A stretch of 64,000 bases of DNA, taken from positions 49,685-113,684 of the forward strand of contig JASAMV010008650.1 in NCBI GenBank assembly GCA_030248065.1, read 5' to 3'. The position numbers were made by a program, and so were the translations under genes. Below, piece after piece: positions 1 to 10,400 of the stretch. Every line of letters begins with the position of its first letter. The first letter of the stretch is position 1. The DNA is from Rhynchonema sp. JSB1_4 (taxonomy: Eukaryota > Nematoda > Chromadorea > Monhysterida > Xyalidae). The notes under the pieces were generated by a model, which had not been told where the DNA came from, searched no databases, and worked only from the letters and a program-made list of their open reading frames with translations.

Positions 1-268
1 AAATGAATTCATGAATGCTTTCGTCTTCTCCAGCTATACATACATAGTAGTGGTACGTAATAGTTCGGTAAACACTTGAAGCAGTTGAAGCAGTAAGGTT
101 CTCAACCTCGCCCTGAATGCCAGGCACACGACGCAGGACCATCACAATCAACGAGTTTGCCACAATACCAAACGTGCCGATGACCAACTCCGCAACGCCG
201 TGATAGGGACTCATCACCAACAAAGTGTCCAACCAGGACCGCTCCATTTGACCAGTGTTGTTATTCAT
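1..268 (-). CDS. N-terminal exon of a probable rhodopsin-like 7TM receptor (partial)
   Basis: The frame is open from an ATG at 268 to the window edge. It starts MNNNTGQMERSW, a short polar N-terminus with a possible N-glycosylation site (NNT). A hydrophobic segment at about residues 27-46 contains GIVANSLIVMVLRR. The Asn inside a hydrophobic helix followed by basic residues is the usual TM1 pattern of class A receptors. A splice donor probably lies soon after this helix (GT at GAG|GTTGAG, about 108-103), so the tail of the open frame towards position 1 is probably intron. An acceptor-like TTGTTGCAG lies just upstream of the ATG. Only TM1 is visible, so the receptor class is an inference, and another multi-pass protein is possible. 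Confidence 0.42.
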   Translation of the reverse strand, partial: MNNNTGQMERSWLDTLLVMSPYHGVAELVIGTFGIVANSLIVMVLRRVPGIQGEVENLTASTASSVYRTITYHYYVCIAGEDESIHEFI

Positions 269-644
269 TCTTGTGCCACTGCAACAACTGATGTTTCAAC
301 CTTTGCCATTTAGTGGTTGAACCAGAACGGAAATAAAAAAAAGAACCTCAGCTATACAAATCCGGCAGTTATTGCTTACATAATGTAGATGGACACATAT
401 GTAGTTGGAATGCTGTAGTTTCAGCCAGAATTAGTGTCAGTCGCAGAGGGACAAACTAAGAGTCAGGCTGTGAAGCACAGTAATGCTTTGTGATGGAACC
501 TTTGTCCATCAGTATGAGTTTATACATTTATAACTAATTCCAGTGTTGCAGTAAATATGATCGTTTTTTTGGTGCCGCGTCTGCATCGTAGGGTTTCCAC
601 CAATCCGAAGTTGTGTGAACTCTGAACCACCACGCCAAACATAC

Positions 645-726
645 GCTCCCGGAAAGACCAGAACCTCCGACCTCCCGGCAACCAGGCCTGGACAGCCAGT
701 TGCTGCACCAACGGAGCTACGGGAAC
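645..726 (-). repeat. tRNA-like sequence (degenerate tRNA or SINE head)
   Basis: Read on the minus strand it begins GTTCCCG and ends CGGGAGC, giving a 7-bp acceptor-type stem with one G-T pair. An A-box-like TAGCTCCGTTGG follows the first stem. A GGTTCTGGTC segment resembles the B box but lacks the conserved purine-A of the T loop. A weak anticodon-like stem has the 7-nt loop TGTCCAG. The broken T loop and poor anticodon arm argue against a working tRNA. A tRNA-derived SINE or pseudo-tRNA is more likely. It could also be chance. Confidence 0.4.
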
Positions 727-2280
727 GCGGTCTGGCTGCTGCCCAAGGTTGCACTTACACCCATGCAACCGTGGAGACACAGCTTTACACGCCACAGCGC
801 CGGAGAGACCGGACTAAAATAACGCAAAGCTACCGCTCTTTTCTGATCTCGAAACGTGCATTCACATCACAAGCTCACGATGCAAGACTCCAAGCTTGTG
901 GTGAATCAACTGAGTTGTTTTCCTGAATCAACCTCTACCTCTGGGTGCAATTACTGTAAGAGATGAGGTCACATGGGGCCATACAGAGGAAGCATTTATA
1001 GGGTTGGTTAATCAAGGCTTCTTTCCGCGATGAGGACTGCTACCATAACCTACAGGGTATAAGTAATTTATGTACTGTATATACAAATTGTACCGTGGTT
1101 TTTTCTCGTCGCAATTTGTTCAATTTCTTCCAAATGATATTATGGATATGTATGTCTATCGGTACCGTACTGAAAGATGTCACATGCTTATAAGGATTCT
1201 GCATAGAATGCACACATACTACATACAATATTAAAAATTTGAGAAAGGTCGGTGACCAAGCATAACCGAGAAAACGGTGATCAAACACTTTGAATAATCA
1301 GTGTTGACCTTGACACTGCCATTCACGGATTTGGATTTTTCTCGACTACTCCTCGACCAATTTTTGCCAAATTTATGCACTGTAGCCTTTGCCTAATCCG
1401 AAACACAAATCAAGAGCCTGGGCCGAAACCCGTTCAAATCTTTTTCAGTGTTTCGGCCGCTTTCTCAATCATCCGGTTTCCGGAATTGGCTTCAAATACG
1501 GTTTTCCTAAATGTTTTTTCCGGTTTCCGGAAGTTGCTTTCACAATCATCCGGTTTCCGGTTTTTGCTCTAATTCAAATCCGTTTTCCGGCGACCGCATT
1601 TAGAACCGGTTCTAATTTTTTTCCGGACTTGGGTGCATAATGAGTTGTGGACGTCATGGGATGACAAGTTTTTTCAAATGTACCGCAGGATAGACTTCAT
1701 GTTTATCAATATATATTGATGACATTGACGTGCAATGATGTTTTGACGACGTTTCCGTATGTGCTTCACAGTTTTTCATCCGGGTAGAAGTGTGTGATGA
1801 CTTGCTGATCATGTCTGCACACATAGTATAGTCCAACCACAAGCTCATGAGACGACTCATTTTAAAGCTTGTTTGGCCAGATTCAAAAATGCGCCGGTTA
1901 CACGGGTTTTCGCAAACAAAAGAAAGAGATTGGGCCGAGAGAGATGATGACAAGTTCCAGCTGGCTGGCTGACCTCAATTTGTTGCGTGCTTACGCGAAC
2001 AGCAACGTCGTTCAACACACAAATGTTTTGGGAGTCAAAAGGGAATTTACGCACCGAGGTGGAGAGCGTGTTTTTAAAAAAAATACATGCGTTTCTCTTT
2101 CTTTCATTTCCGAAATACGTGGAACCGGAACATTATTGGATCCGTACAAGTCAACTTCAAAATAAGTCGTCTCATGAGTTCGTGGTTGGACCTTGGATTA
2201 TACGGACATTATTGACCAATTGACCTACTACAATTGAGTTTCTGTTGATAATATTTCCATACATATTTTATACATATGTA
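727..2280. other. No gene recognised
   Basis: Short open frames only, none with a recognisable domain or convincing splice pattern. Between about 1440 and 1620 the motif TTTCCGG recurs at irregular spacing. A related CCGGAAACCGG string lies near 3590-3610. Confidence 0.5.
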
Positions 2281-2473
2281 TAGGCAAACTACGCCAACAT
2301 GAGCTCGATTTCGCAGCTGGCAGAATGGTGAAACATATGTACGTACGTGAATGCTGATTTGGGAAACGTTATACGTTGAAGAATACACAATGGGTCATGA
2401 TGATTTTCTCTTTCTTTTCGTTTTGAACACACACCACCTTCGAAATCGGGCTCGTGTTGGTGTAGTTTACCTT
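2281..2473. mobile_element. MITE of the TAGGCAAACTAC family, copy 1
   Basis: The ends are inverted repeats of about 30 bp: TAGGCAAACTACGCCAACA at the left, and its complement ending TGTTGGTGTAGTTTACCT at the right. A closely related copy lies in the DNAJA intron at 23637-23827. Longer relatives sharing only the ends are in the two palindrome arms near 57.2 and 61.7 kb. There is no coding capacity. Superfamily not assigned. Confidence 0.7.
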
Positions 2474-2659
2474 TACATAAGCTGTGAGCATGCCGTCTGG
2501 CCACCCACCTGGTTGCGTTTGTTTATTACTTCACCTTTATTTTGCTGTTTCATCTGTGCTCCAGGGGTACGCGAGGCCTTCAATCACTGTTCGTTACGAC
2601 AACCTACTTACTCGAAATTAATTGGACAAAAGCTGATTGTTTAGGTGGATTACAGAAGA

Positions 2660-3025
2660 TAGAGCAAAGCAACCGGCACAAATGAACAAAACATTCGGCA
2701 TACCAATCAGTGCTCCAGAACATAACAACCAGAGTGCTAAAAAATCACTCGTAAGGAATATGGTGACAGAAGGCATAAAATTCAGAACATAACAACCAGA
2801 GTACCGGTCAGAGCTACGGAACATAAATATCAGAGCACAAAAAACCACTCACAAAAGAAGATGGCGACCAGAATGCACAATTAATAGTTTCAGAACATAA
2901 CAACCAGAGTAGGAATCAGAGCCATGCCTATACCAGAACATAACAACCAGGGTAAAATTATTCACAAAGCAGAGATGGTCACCAGGGCAACCAACAACGT
3001 CAGAACATAACAACCAGAGTCAATC
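2660..3025. repeat. Minisatellite-like repeat with core CAGAACATAACAACCAGAGT
   Basis: The 20-bp core occurs about five times (near 2712, 2783, 2891, 2935 and 3000). The spacers are diverged and also share strings such as ATGGYGACCAG and CACTCACAA. Unit length varies from about 45 to 110 bp. Confidence 0.75.
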
Positions 3026-3063
3026 AAAGAGACAAAACTTTGAATGGTCCAAATGCCATACAG

Positions 3064-3344
3064 GTATTGGTCGCACAATGACTTTATAAGAATTGGTCAA
3101 ATTTTTTTCCTGAATCGTAAAGAGGGAAAGTGACGGGGCAATGACGTTGCGTTGCGTGATCGCACATAAAGCATGTAGTAAAGAGAATGTTTCAGACCTG
3201 CGGCAACGTGGTTGATCTGCCAGATTATTTTCAGCTGAAAATGTTTTGTGAGCATCACAAATAGCACAGTGATTAAGAGTGACTGAACGTGAAAATCAGG
3301 ATTGATTTTGATGAATTCTTATATGGTCATTGTGCGACCAATAC
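3064..3344. mobile_element. Short inverted-repeat element with ATACAG target duplication
   Basis: The ends are GTATTGGTCGCACAATGAC at the left and its complement GTCATTGTGCGACCAATAC at the right, with imperfect pairing extending to about 40 bp. Both sides carry ATACAG (3058-3063 and 3345-3350), consistent with a target-site duplication of about 6 bp. No coding capacity. Confidence 0.75.
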
Positions 3345-3350
3345 ATACAG

Positions 3351-4610
3351 ATGTGCATATACAAGGTACACGTAGGTGTCCACCCGACCGATATCTCATT
3401 CAATGTCGAGCAATTTTTTGTCCTAAATATCACCTTCAGTCAAACTGCAAAGCTGTGAAAAACGAGCAAAGCCACCTTTTGTACCATCCACGGAAATGCG
3501 TTATGTCTTGCCACCAGTTGGACAATGAATGCGGTTGCTTTGGGTAACATAAAACTTGGGCAACTACCGTCAAACCGCATCTAAGTCATCAAAACCGGAA
3601 ACCGGATGATTGTGAAAGCGGCCTACCGCCCGACGGGAGCCAAGGTTACAAATAAAGCGTCACAAGAAGATGCCAAATAATATGATAACCACAGTGAGCT
3701 GTGGTGATAAGGCCTCGGGCACGGAATGCATAGGAGAAATCATGGCAGTGCTATGAGGCATATATTGCGCAAATTCAAAAATTAAATATCACTGCTTTAT
3801 GACGCACAACGTCCCGGTGCCTTTTTACCAAATAATAAAATGAATTTAGGGTAACTTGGACCATTTAGTGTTTTGCTTGAATGCATTGGGTTGTCCCAAA
3901 TACAAAATTTCCCGCACGATATAAAATGTCGGTACAAAGACAGAAATGTGCCCTTAAACGAGGATTTGCAACCTGATGAAACTCCAGAGTTCGATACCAG
4001 AAACGTTTGGTTTGGGTCTCGAATGGCGCCCACGTGTTTCCAATAACGATGACCAACGACGCCCTTTCATTACACAGCGGAATTCGAGATTCAAACGTTT
4101 ATCATCAGGTTTGCATATCCTCATTTTATGCAGTCAGAGCTTATTTCTGTCATGACATACATACAAATGTACAATGATTGTCCAGGGAAAGCAGCACTGA
4201 ACCAGGCAGGTGATTTAGTGCTTGTTGTGGATGGGGGGCCTGGTGTTCTCCAATGACATTGACATGCAATTATTGGGGCTACTATACGATTTCCCACGTT
4301 CATTAGGAGCCGATAGCTAACCTAATGCTTCATCAACCTCTGTTTACTGCCTTGTGTCAATCACATATTTTTGGCCTGCAGTCAGTTTTTCGAGCCCATT
4401 CATGCTTGGATTGACGACGAGAGTTGACCATTTGCGGTGACGACTGTACCGTTAGCCCTAATACTTTTCAGCTGATGTCCACATAACACAGCCAGCAGGA
4501 TGGATTAGTGAATTGATCAGATATTGCAAACGTTTCTTCAGTGAATCGAGGCTTCGGAAATATGATTGGTGCATAAAAATGGTCATGAAGCAACTCATGT
4601 ATGAGTCATA
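3351..4610. other. No gene recognised
   Basis: Only short frames without domain signatures or paired splice sites. Nothing else seen. Confidence 0.5.
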
Positions 4611-4998
4611 CAGTCCGTGACGAATTATGTGGACTCTTTTCAACGCCGCCGCGCGCGGCAAGCGTTGTGCATATTAGGGTGCACCACAAGGGTAGGTAGA
4701 CTTTTCAGAAAAAAATCCTATAATTGGATGGAGGTCACGGATGGACTTTGTGGTCTGCCGTTGACAAATTATGTGCATAGCCAGGATTTAGCCACTGTCC
4801 AAATTTGGGTAAATTTTAGCCTGCCATACGCTGTACGTAGCCATTTTTGTGATTATCGATTGACGCCGCGCGCGCGGCGCGCGCTACTTTTGCCTCGCTG
4901 TTAGAGCCGGTTATTGATTGTGTGCTGCATTCTTATATGCACAACGCTTGCCGCGCGCGGCGGCGTTGAAAAGCGTCCACATAATTCGTCACGGACTG
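4611..4998. mobile_element. TA-flanked Tc1/mariner-type MITE
   Basis: The ends CAGTCCGTGACGAATTATG and CATAATTCGTCACGGACTG are perfect complements. The homology continues for about 60 bp through a GC-rich stretch with CCGCGCGCGG. The element is bracketed by TA dinucleotides (4609-4610 and 4999-5000), as expected for Tc1/mariner-derived elements beginning CAGT. No transposase. Confidence 0.8.
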
Positions 4999-5264
4999 TA
5001 TGAGTCGAGTCGCTTCAGATAAAGCAAGCATACATACATACATACATACATTGTCGGGAAGTCGGGAATTCACAGAGCTTGGCAAAGTCCAGTTCGACAT
5101 TTGTAAACAAATGTTCTCAATTCAGCAGATTGCCGAACGAATGAATGACAAAGAAATATTTTGGGGATTTCGTCAACTGGCGAAAATTGGTGAGAAACGA
5201 CGGCAATGCGATGAAGAGGACGAACACGCTCAGCGTCACGATTACGGTCTAGAAAAGATTAGAG
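4999..5264 (+). other. (CATA)n tract and a possible orphan exon
   Basis: A CATA microsatellite lies at about 5028-5049. From an acceptor-like AATTCAG near 5122 to a good donor GTGAGA near 5190, the plus strand is open and encodes IAERMNDKEIFWGFRQLAKI. The string looks protein-like, with aromatic and charged residues alternating, but I recognise no family and no partner exon was found. It could be a fragment of a gene broken by the transposon that follows. Confidence 0.25.
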
Positions 5265-6867
5265 AAAACTAGGAAAAAAGTGCCGGAGGCAGCGCCGTAT
5301 ACCTTGGTTGTGGTGACCACACGTTGTCACTCTGTTTCTGATGATATAATGGGTTAAAACAAGCATCTTGTCCTCTATGCAGTATTTCCGTCAGTTTCTG
5401 ATGATATAATGGATCAAAACAAGCACCCTGGCCTTCATACACTTTTTTACACAGTTTCTGATGATACAATGGGTCAAAACAAGCCTGTTCGTTCACTTTG
5501 ACGACAACCAAGGTATACGCCGCGCGCTCGCCGGGGAGTTACCACCATTGTTTGTGTCATCAACTGCGAGTTAAATGGGTCCGCGTTACCACAAGTCAAA
5601 CTTTCCACGGAAGCTTATGCATTTGTATTTGGAACTAAAATCAAGCTTTCACAACCGACAAACTTGTGAGAATGTAACGTCAGGAAAAGATCCAATGCAA
5701 AAATTGACGAAAAGTCCAACCTAGAGCACAATTCACAACTGAAAACAAATTACCTCCATGAGCAAGATCGGCGATCGCCTACGCAACACTGGTCGAACGA
5801 CTATGATACCATCACCAGTGATGTAGTTGGTCCGAGCAAGAAAGCTAGCTAGCTGGAGGGGTCCGGCGCAAGAAAGCTAGCTAGCTAGCCGGGTACCCCG
5901 ATTTGGGGGTATTGGTCCAGAAGTCAAAAACAGGGGTAAAAAAATTGGTAGAAATTATGCTAAAATAAGCCTTAAAATGCGTATTTTTGTGCACGTGTGA
6001 GAAAATTTGAACGAATTTGACCATTTTTGGCCCATAAAATGGTCATTTTGGCACTGAAATCAACACTTTTTCTACTTGGTGACCGGAGCAAGAAACCTAG
6101 CTAGCCAGTTTGGGGGTATGGGTTTCGGAGCAAGAAAGCTACCTAGCAGTTGGGGGTAATACCCCCCATACCCCCAACCACATCACTGACCATCACTAGG
6201 TTCGACTGTTACTACTAGACTATTGCGCCGTCAATGGACGATTTATGCAATCATCACAAGTTGCACCACCACGTACCGCAGTTTGAGTGACTAGTTGGAC
6301 GACTATATTATCACTAGCTTAGTTGAATCACTTGGTTGAGCAACTTGTGACGCTAGTTGCACGACTAGATTATCACCGGTTGAACCACGACTGTAAGTTC
6401 CGCAATTTATGACACAAGTTAGACGACTGCCAACTTAAATGAACCATAGCGTTCTAAAATCTGTGACACTGGTTGGTCGACTAGGTCACTCAGTTTGTAC
6501 ATCACTGATCATTTCGAAAACTGTGTTTGTGACCGGCAACAAAATTGGCTGACCCATTTAACTCGCAGTTGATGACACAAACAATGGTGGTAACTCCCCG
6601 GCGAGCGCGCGGCGTATACCTTGGTTGTCGTCAAAGTGAACGAACAGGCTTGTTTTGACCCATTGTATCATCAGAAACTGTGTAAAAAAGTGTATGAAGG
6701 CCAGGGTGCTTGTTTTGATCCATTATATCATCAGAAACTGACGGAAATACTGCATAGAGGACAAGGTGCTTGTTTTGACCCATTATATCATCAGAAACAG
6801 AGTGACAACGTGTGGTCACCACAACCAAGGTATACGGCGCTGCCTCCGGCACTTTTTTCCTAGTTTT
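5265..6867. mobile_element. Long-terminal-inverted-repeat transposon, non-autonomous
   Basis: Arms of about 320 bp (5265-5588 and 6553-6867) are near-perfect complements. They run from AAAACTAGGAAAAAAGTGCC to ACTCGCAGTTGATGACAC. Each arm carries three to four short tandem units containing CCATTATATCATCAGAAAC. Those units create an artefactual 80-residue frame with repeated CFDPLYHQK in both arms. The interior has no transposase and contains the nested hAT MITE at 5816-6188. Interior 6200-6540 carries motifs like TAGTTGCACGACTAG, related to the satellite in the USP gene. No clear target duplication was found. Confidence 0.8.
5816..6188. mobile_element. hAT-type MITE nested in the 5265-6867 element
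   Basis: The ends CAGTGATGTAGTTGG and CCAACCACATCACTG are exact complements and start CAGTG, typical of hAT elements. The flanks ACCATCAC (5808-5815 and 6189-6196) form a perfect 8-bp target duplication. The interior holds repeated GCAAGAAAGCTAGCTAG and AT-rich sequence. No transposase. Confidence 0.9.
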
Positions 6868-7499
6868 GACCCTTTTGTCGAGTCTTGTGAAGACATCAAA
6901 TGGGAACGCGCACTCCGGCATCGCGATGGATGCCGTCGTGGCTCGTGGGTTGCTTTACTGTACACAAGATAAATATAATAAACAAAAGCACAAATGAAGC
7001 AGCACACGCGAAACAATAGTCAACCAACAACAACTACCCAGTGCGGTATGACACAAGGTCACACTAACCGTAGTCGCACAACTAAGGTCAACGAAAATCT
7101 CCCACAATTAAAGCCCCCATAATCTAATCGCACAACTAGTCACACCAAACCTGGTCGCACAACCACCGGCGTTAATCTTGTTGTACAACTAAAGTCACAT
7201 TGAATCTAGTCACCGAACCAAAGATAACGCTGAAGTAAATTTCGAACACGAAATTCACAAGCGTGCGTAACGGTTACGCAATCCATCAATAATAATAATA
7301 ATTTTTAACTAATAATTTTATTCCATTGCATTCTCAAAAACGAAAGACAACAAATTTGACAAAGAAACAAAGTAACATAAAAGGCACAACAAAATGCACA
7401 CGTAGAACGGCAAATCACAATTAAATGCACATACATTCAACAAAAATCCACAAATATCATAAATTTTCAACGTCAATTCACAACTCAAACTAAACACAG
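6868..7499. other. Downstream flank of the USP gene
   Basis: A short plus-strand frame after the transposon (6868-6970) has no recognised homology. From about 7020 to 7260 there are dispersed copies of the TAGTCGCACAACTA motif of the neighbouring satellite. The rest is AT-rich without a gene. Confidence 0.4.
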
Positions 7500-10400
7500 T
7501 TAATCCGGTCTCGGTCCATAAATCAACATACTAGCGTTAGTCACACAACTTGGCTCAACAACTCGTTCTCGCAATCCCTCCAAAATAGTAACACCAAAAA
7601 AATTCTTCACTTCAAATATTTCGGCATCATCGGCCATTCTCCACACCTTCTCATCACCAGCGTGTTTGTTCACAAAATACGTCCAGTAATGCTTCTTCGT
7701 CAGACTGAAGACCTGAAAAAAACTACAATTTTCAATCATTGTGGTCTGGTTTTTACTTACTTTACGCATAAAATTGTCCTAAACACTCACCCTTACTGCT
7801 TTCAAAACATATTTTGTGCCGCGGAAAGACAGTCCACGTGGTATTTCTACCGGCGTTTGATTCAATACGCCAGAGTTGCTTCCCCTGAAACATTTTAACA
7901 CAAAAATTACCGTATTTTACCTTAAGACTGTCAAAAATAAAAATAAATTTATCAGATCAAAATATAAGAATTAAACATAGTTAAAGAATGCATAAATTAC
8001 CTTGACATAATGACCACAAATTCCTTTGGACAGTCACGCACAAACGTATTGCACATGACACAATCCTTGGCACCGCACGCCGAACATATCATGTCCGGCG
8101 ATCCCTGTTCGAACACGTCCGTTTTCAACAATGTCTGAAAATGAAAATTCAAGTTTAAGAAATTTCAAACCTGAAAAAAAACAAAATAATGGAAGAATCA
8201 CTAAAAATACCGCTAAATCAGTGGGCTCCATTGGAACTTTCACAATGAATTCCGCATCGACCCGCGGACTTGATTGTTCCACAAAGCCACATTTGGTGCA
8301 CGTGCGCTCCGTCGTCAAGACCATCTAAATGCAAAAATGCGGCAAAGTCTGCCAACAGCAACAACACTTACCGTTACAATTAGTTTAGTTGTGCAACCAG
8401 TATCAAGTTGTGGTCTTAATTGTACGACTATTTTCTGATGCTCGTCGCACAACTAGGCAGTGCAGCTATTATGGTAATGGCTGTGTCTCGGTAATACGTG
8501 TGATGGTGTATGGTGTATAATACTATAGTGTAGGTTAGTTGTGCGACCAGTATCAAGTTGCGGTCATAATTGTACAACTATTTTCTGATGCTCATCGCAC
8601 AACTACGCAGTGCGGGTAATATGATAATGGCTGTGTGACTCGGTAGTGCGTGTGATGTTAGTTAACAACAACACTAACAAGAACAACCAATTATATGTCC
8701 TCACCGTGAAGAAATTGTCGTCCAACAATCGGAACCGTTCAATCAACAACGGCTTGATAACCAACAGCCACAGATCATCTGAATCTTGTGCTTGCCGACC
8801 ACGAAATTCCGGATGTTTCTCACCGATCAATACCTACAAAGATGCAGGACAAAATGATCAATTGGCTCATTTAAGCAAAAATATAAAAACAGCACAAACA
8901 ACACAATACAACACAACAAACATTTAACTCCCGTAATTCAGTTGGACCAACTCGCACAGATTGCTCTCCAATACGCGAACAATGCAACAAAACGCGATTG
9001 ATCAGCGCAGCCAACGGCACGTCAGTGGGTCTGAAACACAATTCCAATACTCGTCAGTTAAATAAATAACGAAGAAATAAAGTCCAAAAAACCAACGACA
9101 AATGATCAATCTGTGCTTCGTCGCATTCGTTGTCAACAAATGATTCGCATGTGGCCAAGCATTGCAATAAAGCATTAACATAACAACTATTTCCAATATT
9201 TGTCAAGCCACGCCACTCATTCGTTGTTACTCTTTGAACGGTGCTGAAAAACAACCAGACGTAATTTTTTTATCTAGTCCATTTAGTTTTAATCTGTCAA
9301 CCTTATAACTTAATCACGCTAATCGTGGCCACAAACCGGTACAACACAACTAAGAGCAGATTTTCACCAATAATGGCCACATACAATTAATCCCAAATTG
9401 TCAGTCGTACAACTAAGCCATACAGTGCGCACATTAATCGTGCGACTAAGAATACAAAGTCAGTCGCACACACACACAACCAACGACAGATATCTTACAA
9501 ATAGTCACCGCACACAATTCATCATCACAACTACCCAGTGCCCAACTCTACAGAAATATCTGTTGATGGTTATGCGATTGGTTTTTGAACTGTTACTCAC
9601 ACGACTACCGTGCGCACTGTGTAATTTAGTTATGCAATTCACAATTTGAGATTACAGATGCACTGTGCTCCATGACTATTCGTAAACTATCTGTCGTTAG
9701 TTGTGCGACTTGCCCTGTATTGTCAGTCGTACAGCTAAACCATACAGTACGCACATTAATCGTGCGACTAACAACACAAAGTCAGTCGCACAACTACCGA
9801 CAGATATCTTACAAATAGTCATTTTAAATATCTGTCGTTAGTTGTGCGACTAACTTTGCATTCTTAGTCCCCACCTGCAATTAGTATCAAATTCTCAGTC
9901 GTACAACTAAACCATACAATACGCACAGTAACCGTGGTACTGAACATTCCAAAAGCAACGTTCTAAAAGCCGAACGAAATAAATACAACGACACATGTTT
10001 AACTAACCAAGTTTCAAATTCATCATACAACGCGTCATACTGACTATCATCGTGGCCAACAGCGTACGATTTCGTCGGGCAACCAGCACCACAAACTGTG
10101 AACCCAATCGCTCAGCTACAATCGCAAAACTGATAAAGCTAGTTTCCCACGATTTCCTTGTCCGGCATGGCTTCTTCGTCGACTGTGGTACCGGCATGGC
10201 TTCTTTCATCGGCACCATCCACTGACGAATCCGACGTCGCAGCGCCACTACCCACGCCTCGTCGGTTCTAAACACAACGAGAAAACAAAATACCATAATA
10301 CCCGATTTATTCGACAAGCATCAGAAAATAGTCGTACAATTAAGACCGCAACTTGATAGTGGTCGAACAATTAAACTACACTATAACCTAGTCGCACGAT

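Noticed and set aside
5269..6863. Two nearly identical 80-residue frames with repeated CFDPLYHQK
   Set aside because: They lie in the two inverted arms of a transposon, so one is the mirror of the other. The repeats are DNA-level tandem units.
6868..6970. Possible terminal exon continuing the frame at 5122-5190 across the transposon
   Set aside because: Joining them needs assumptions about where the coding sequence was split. No family signature supports it.
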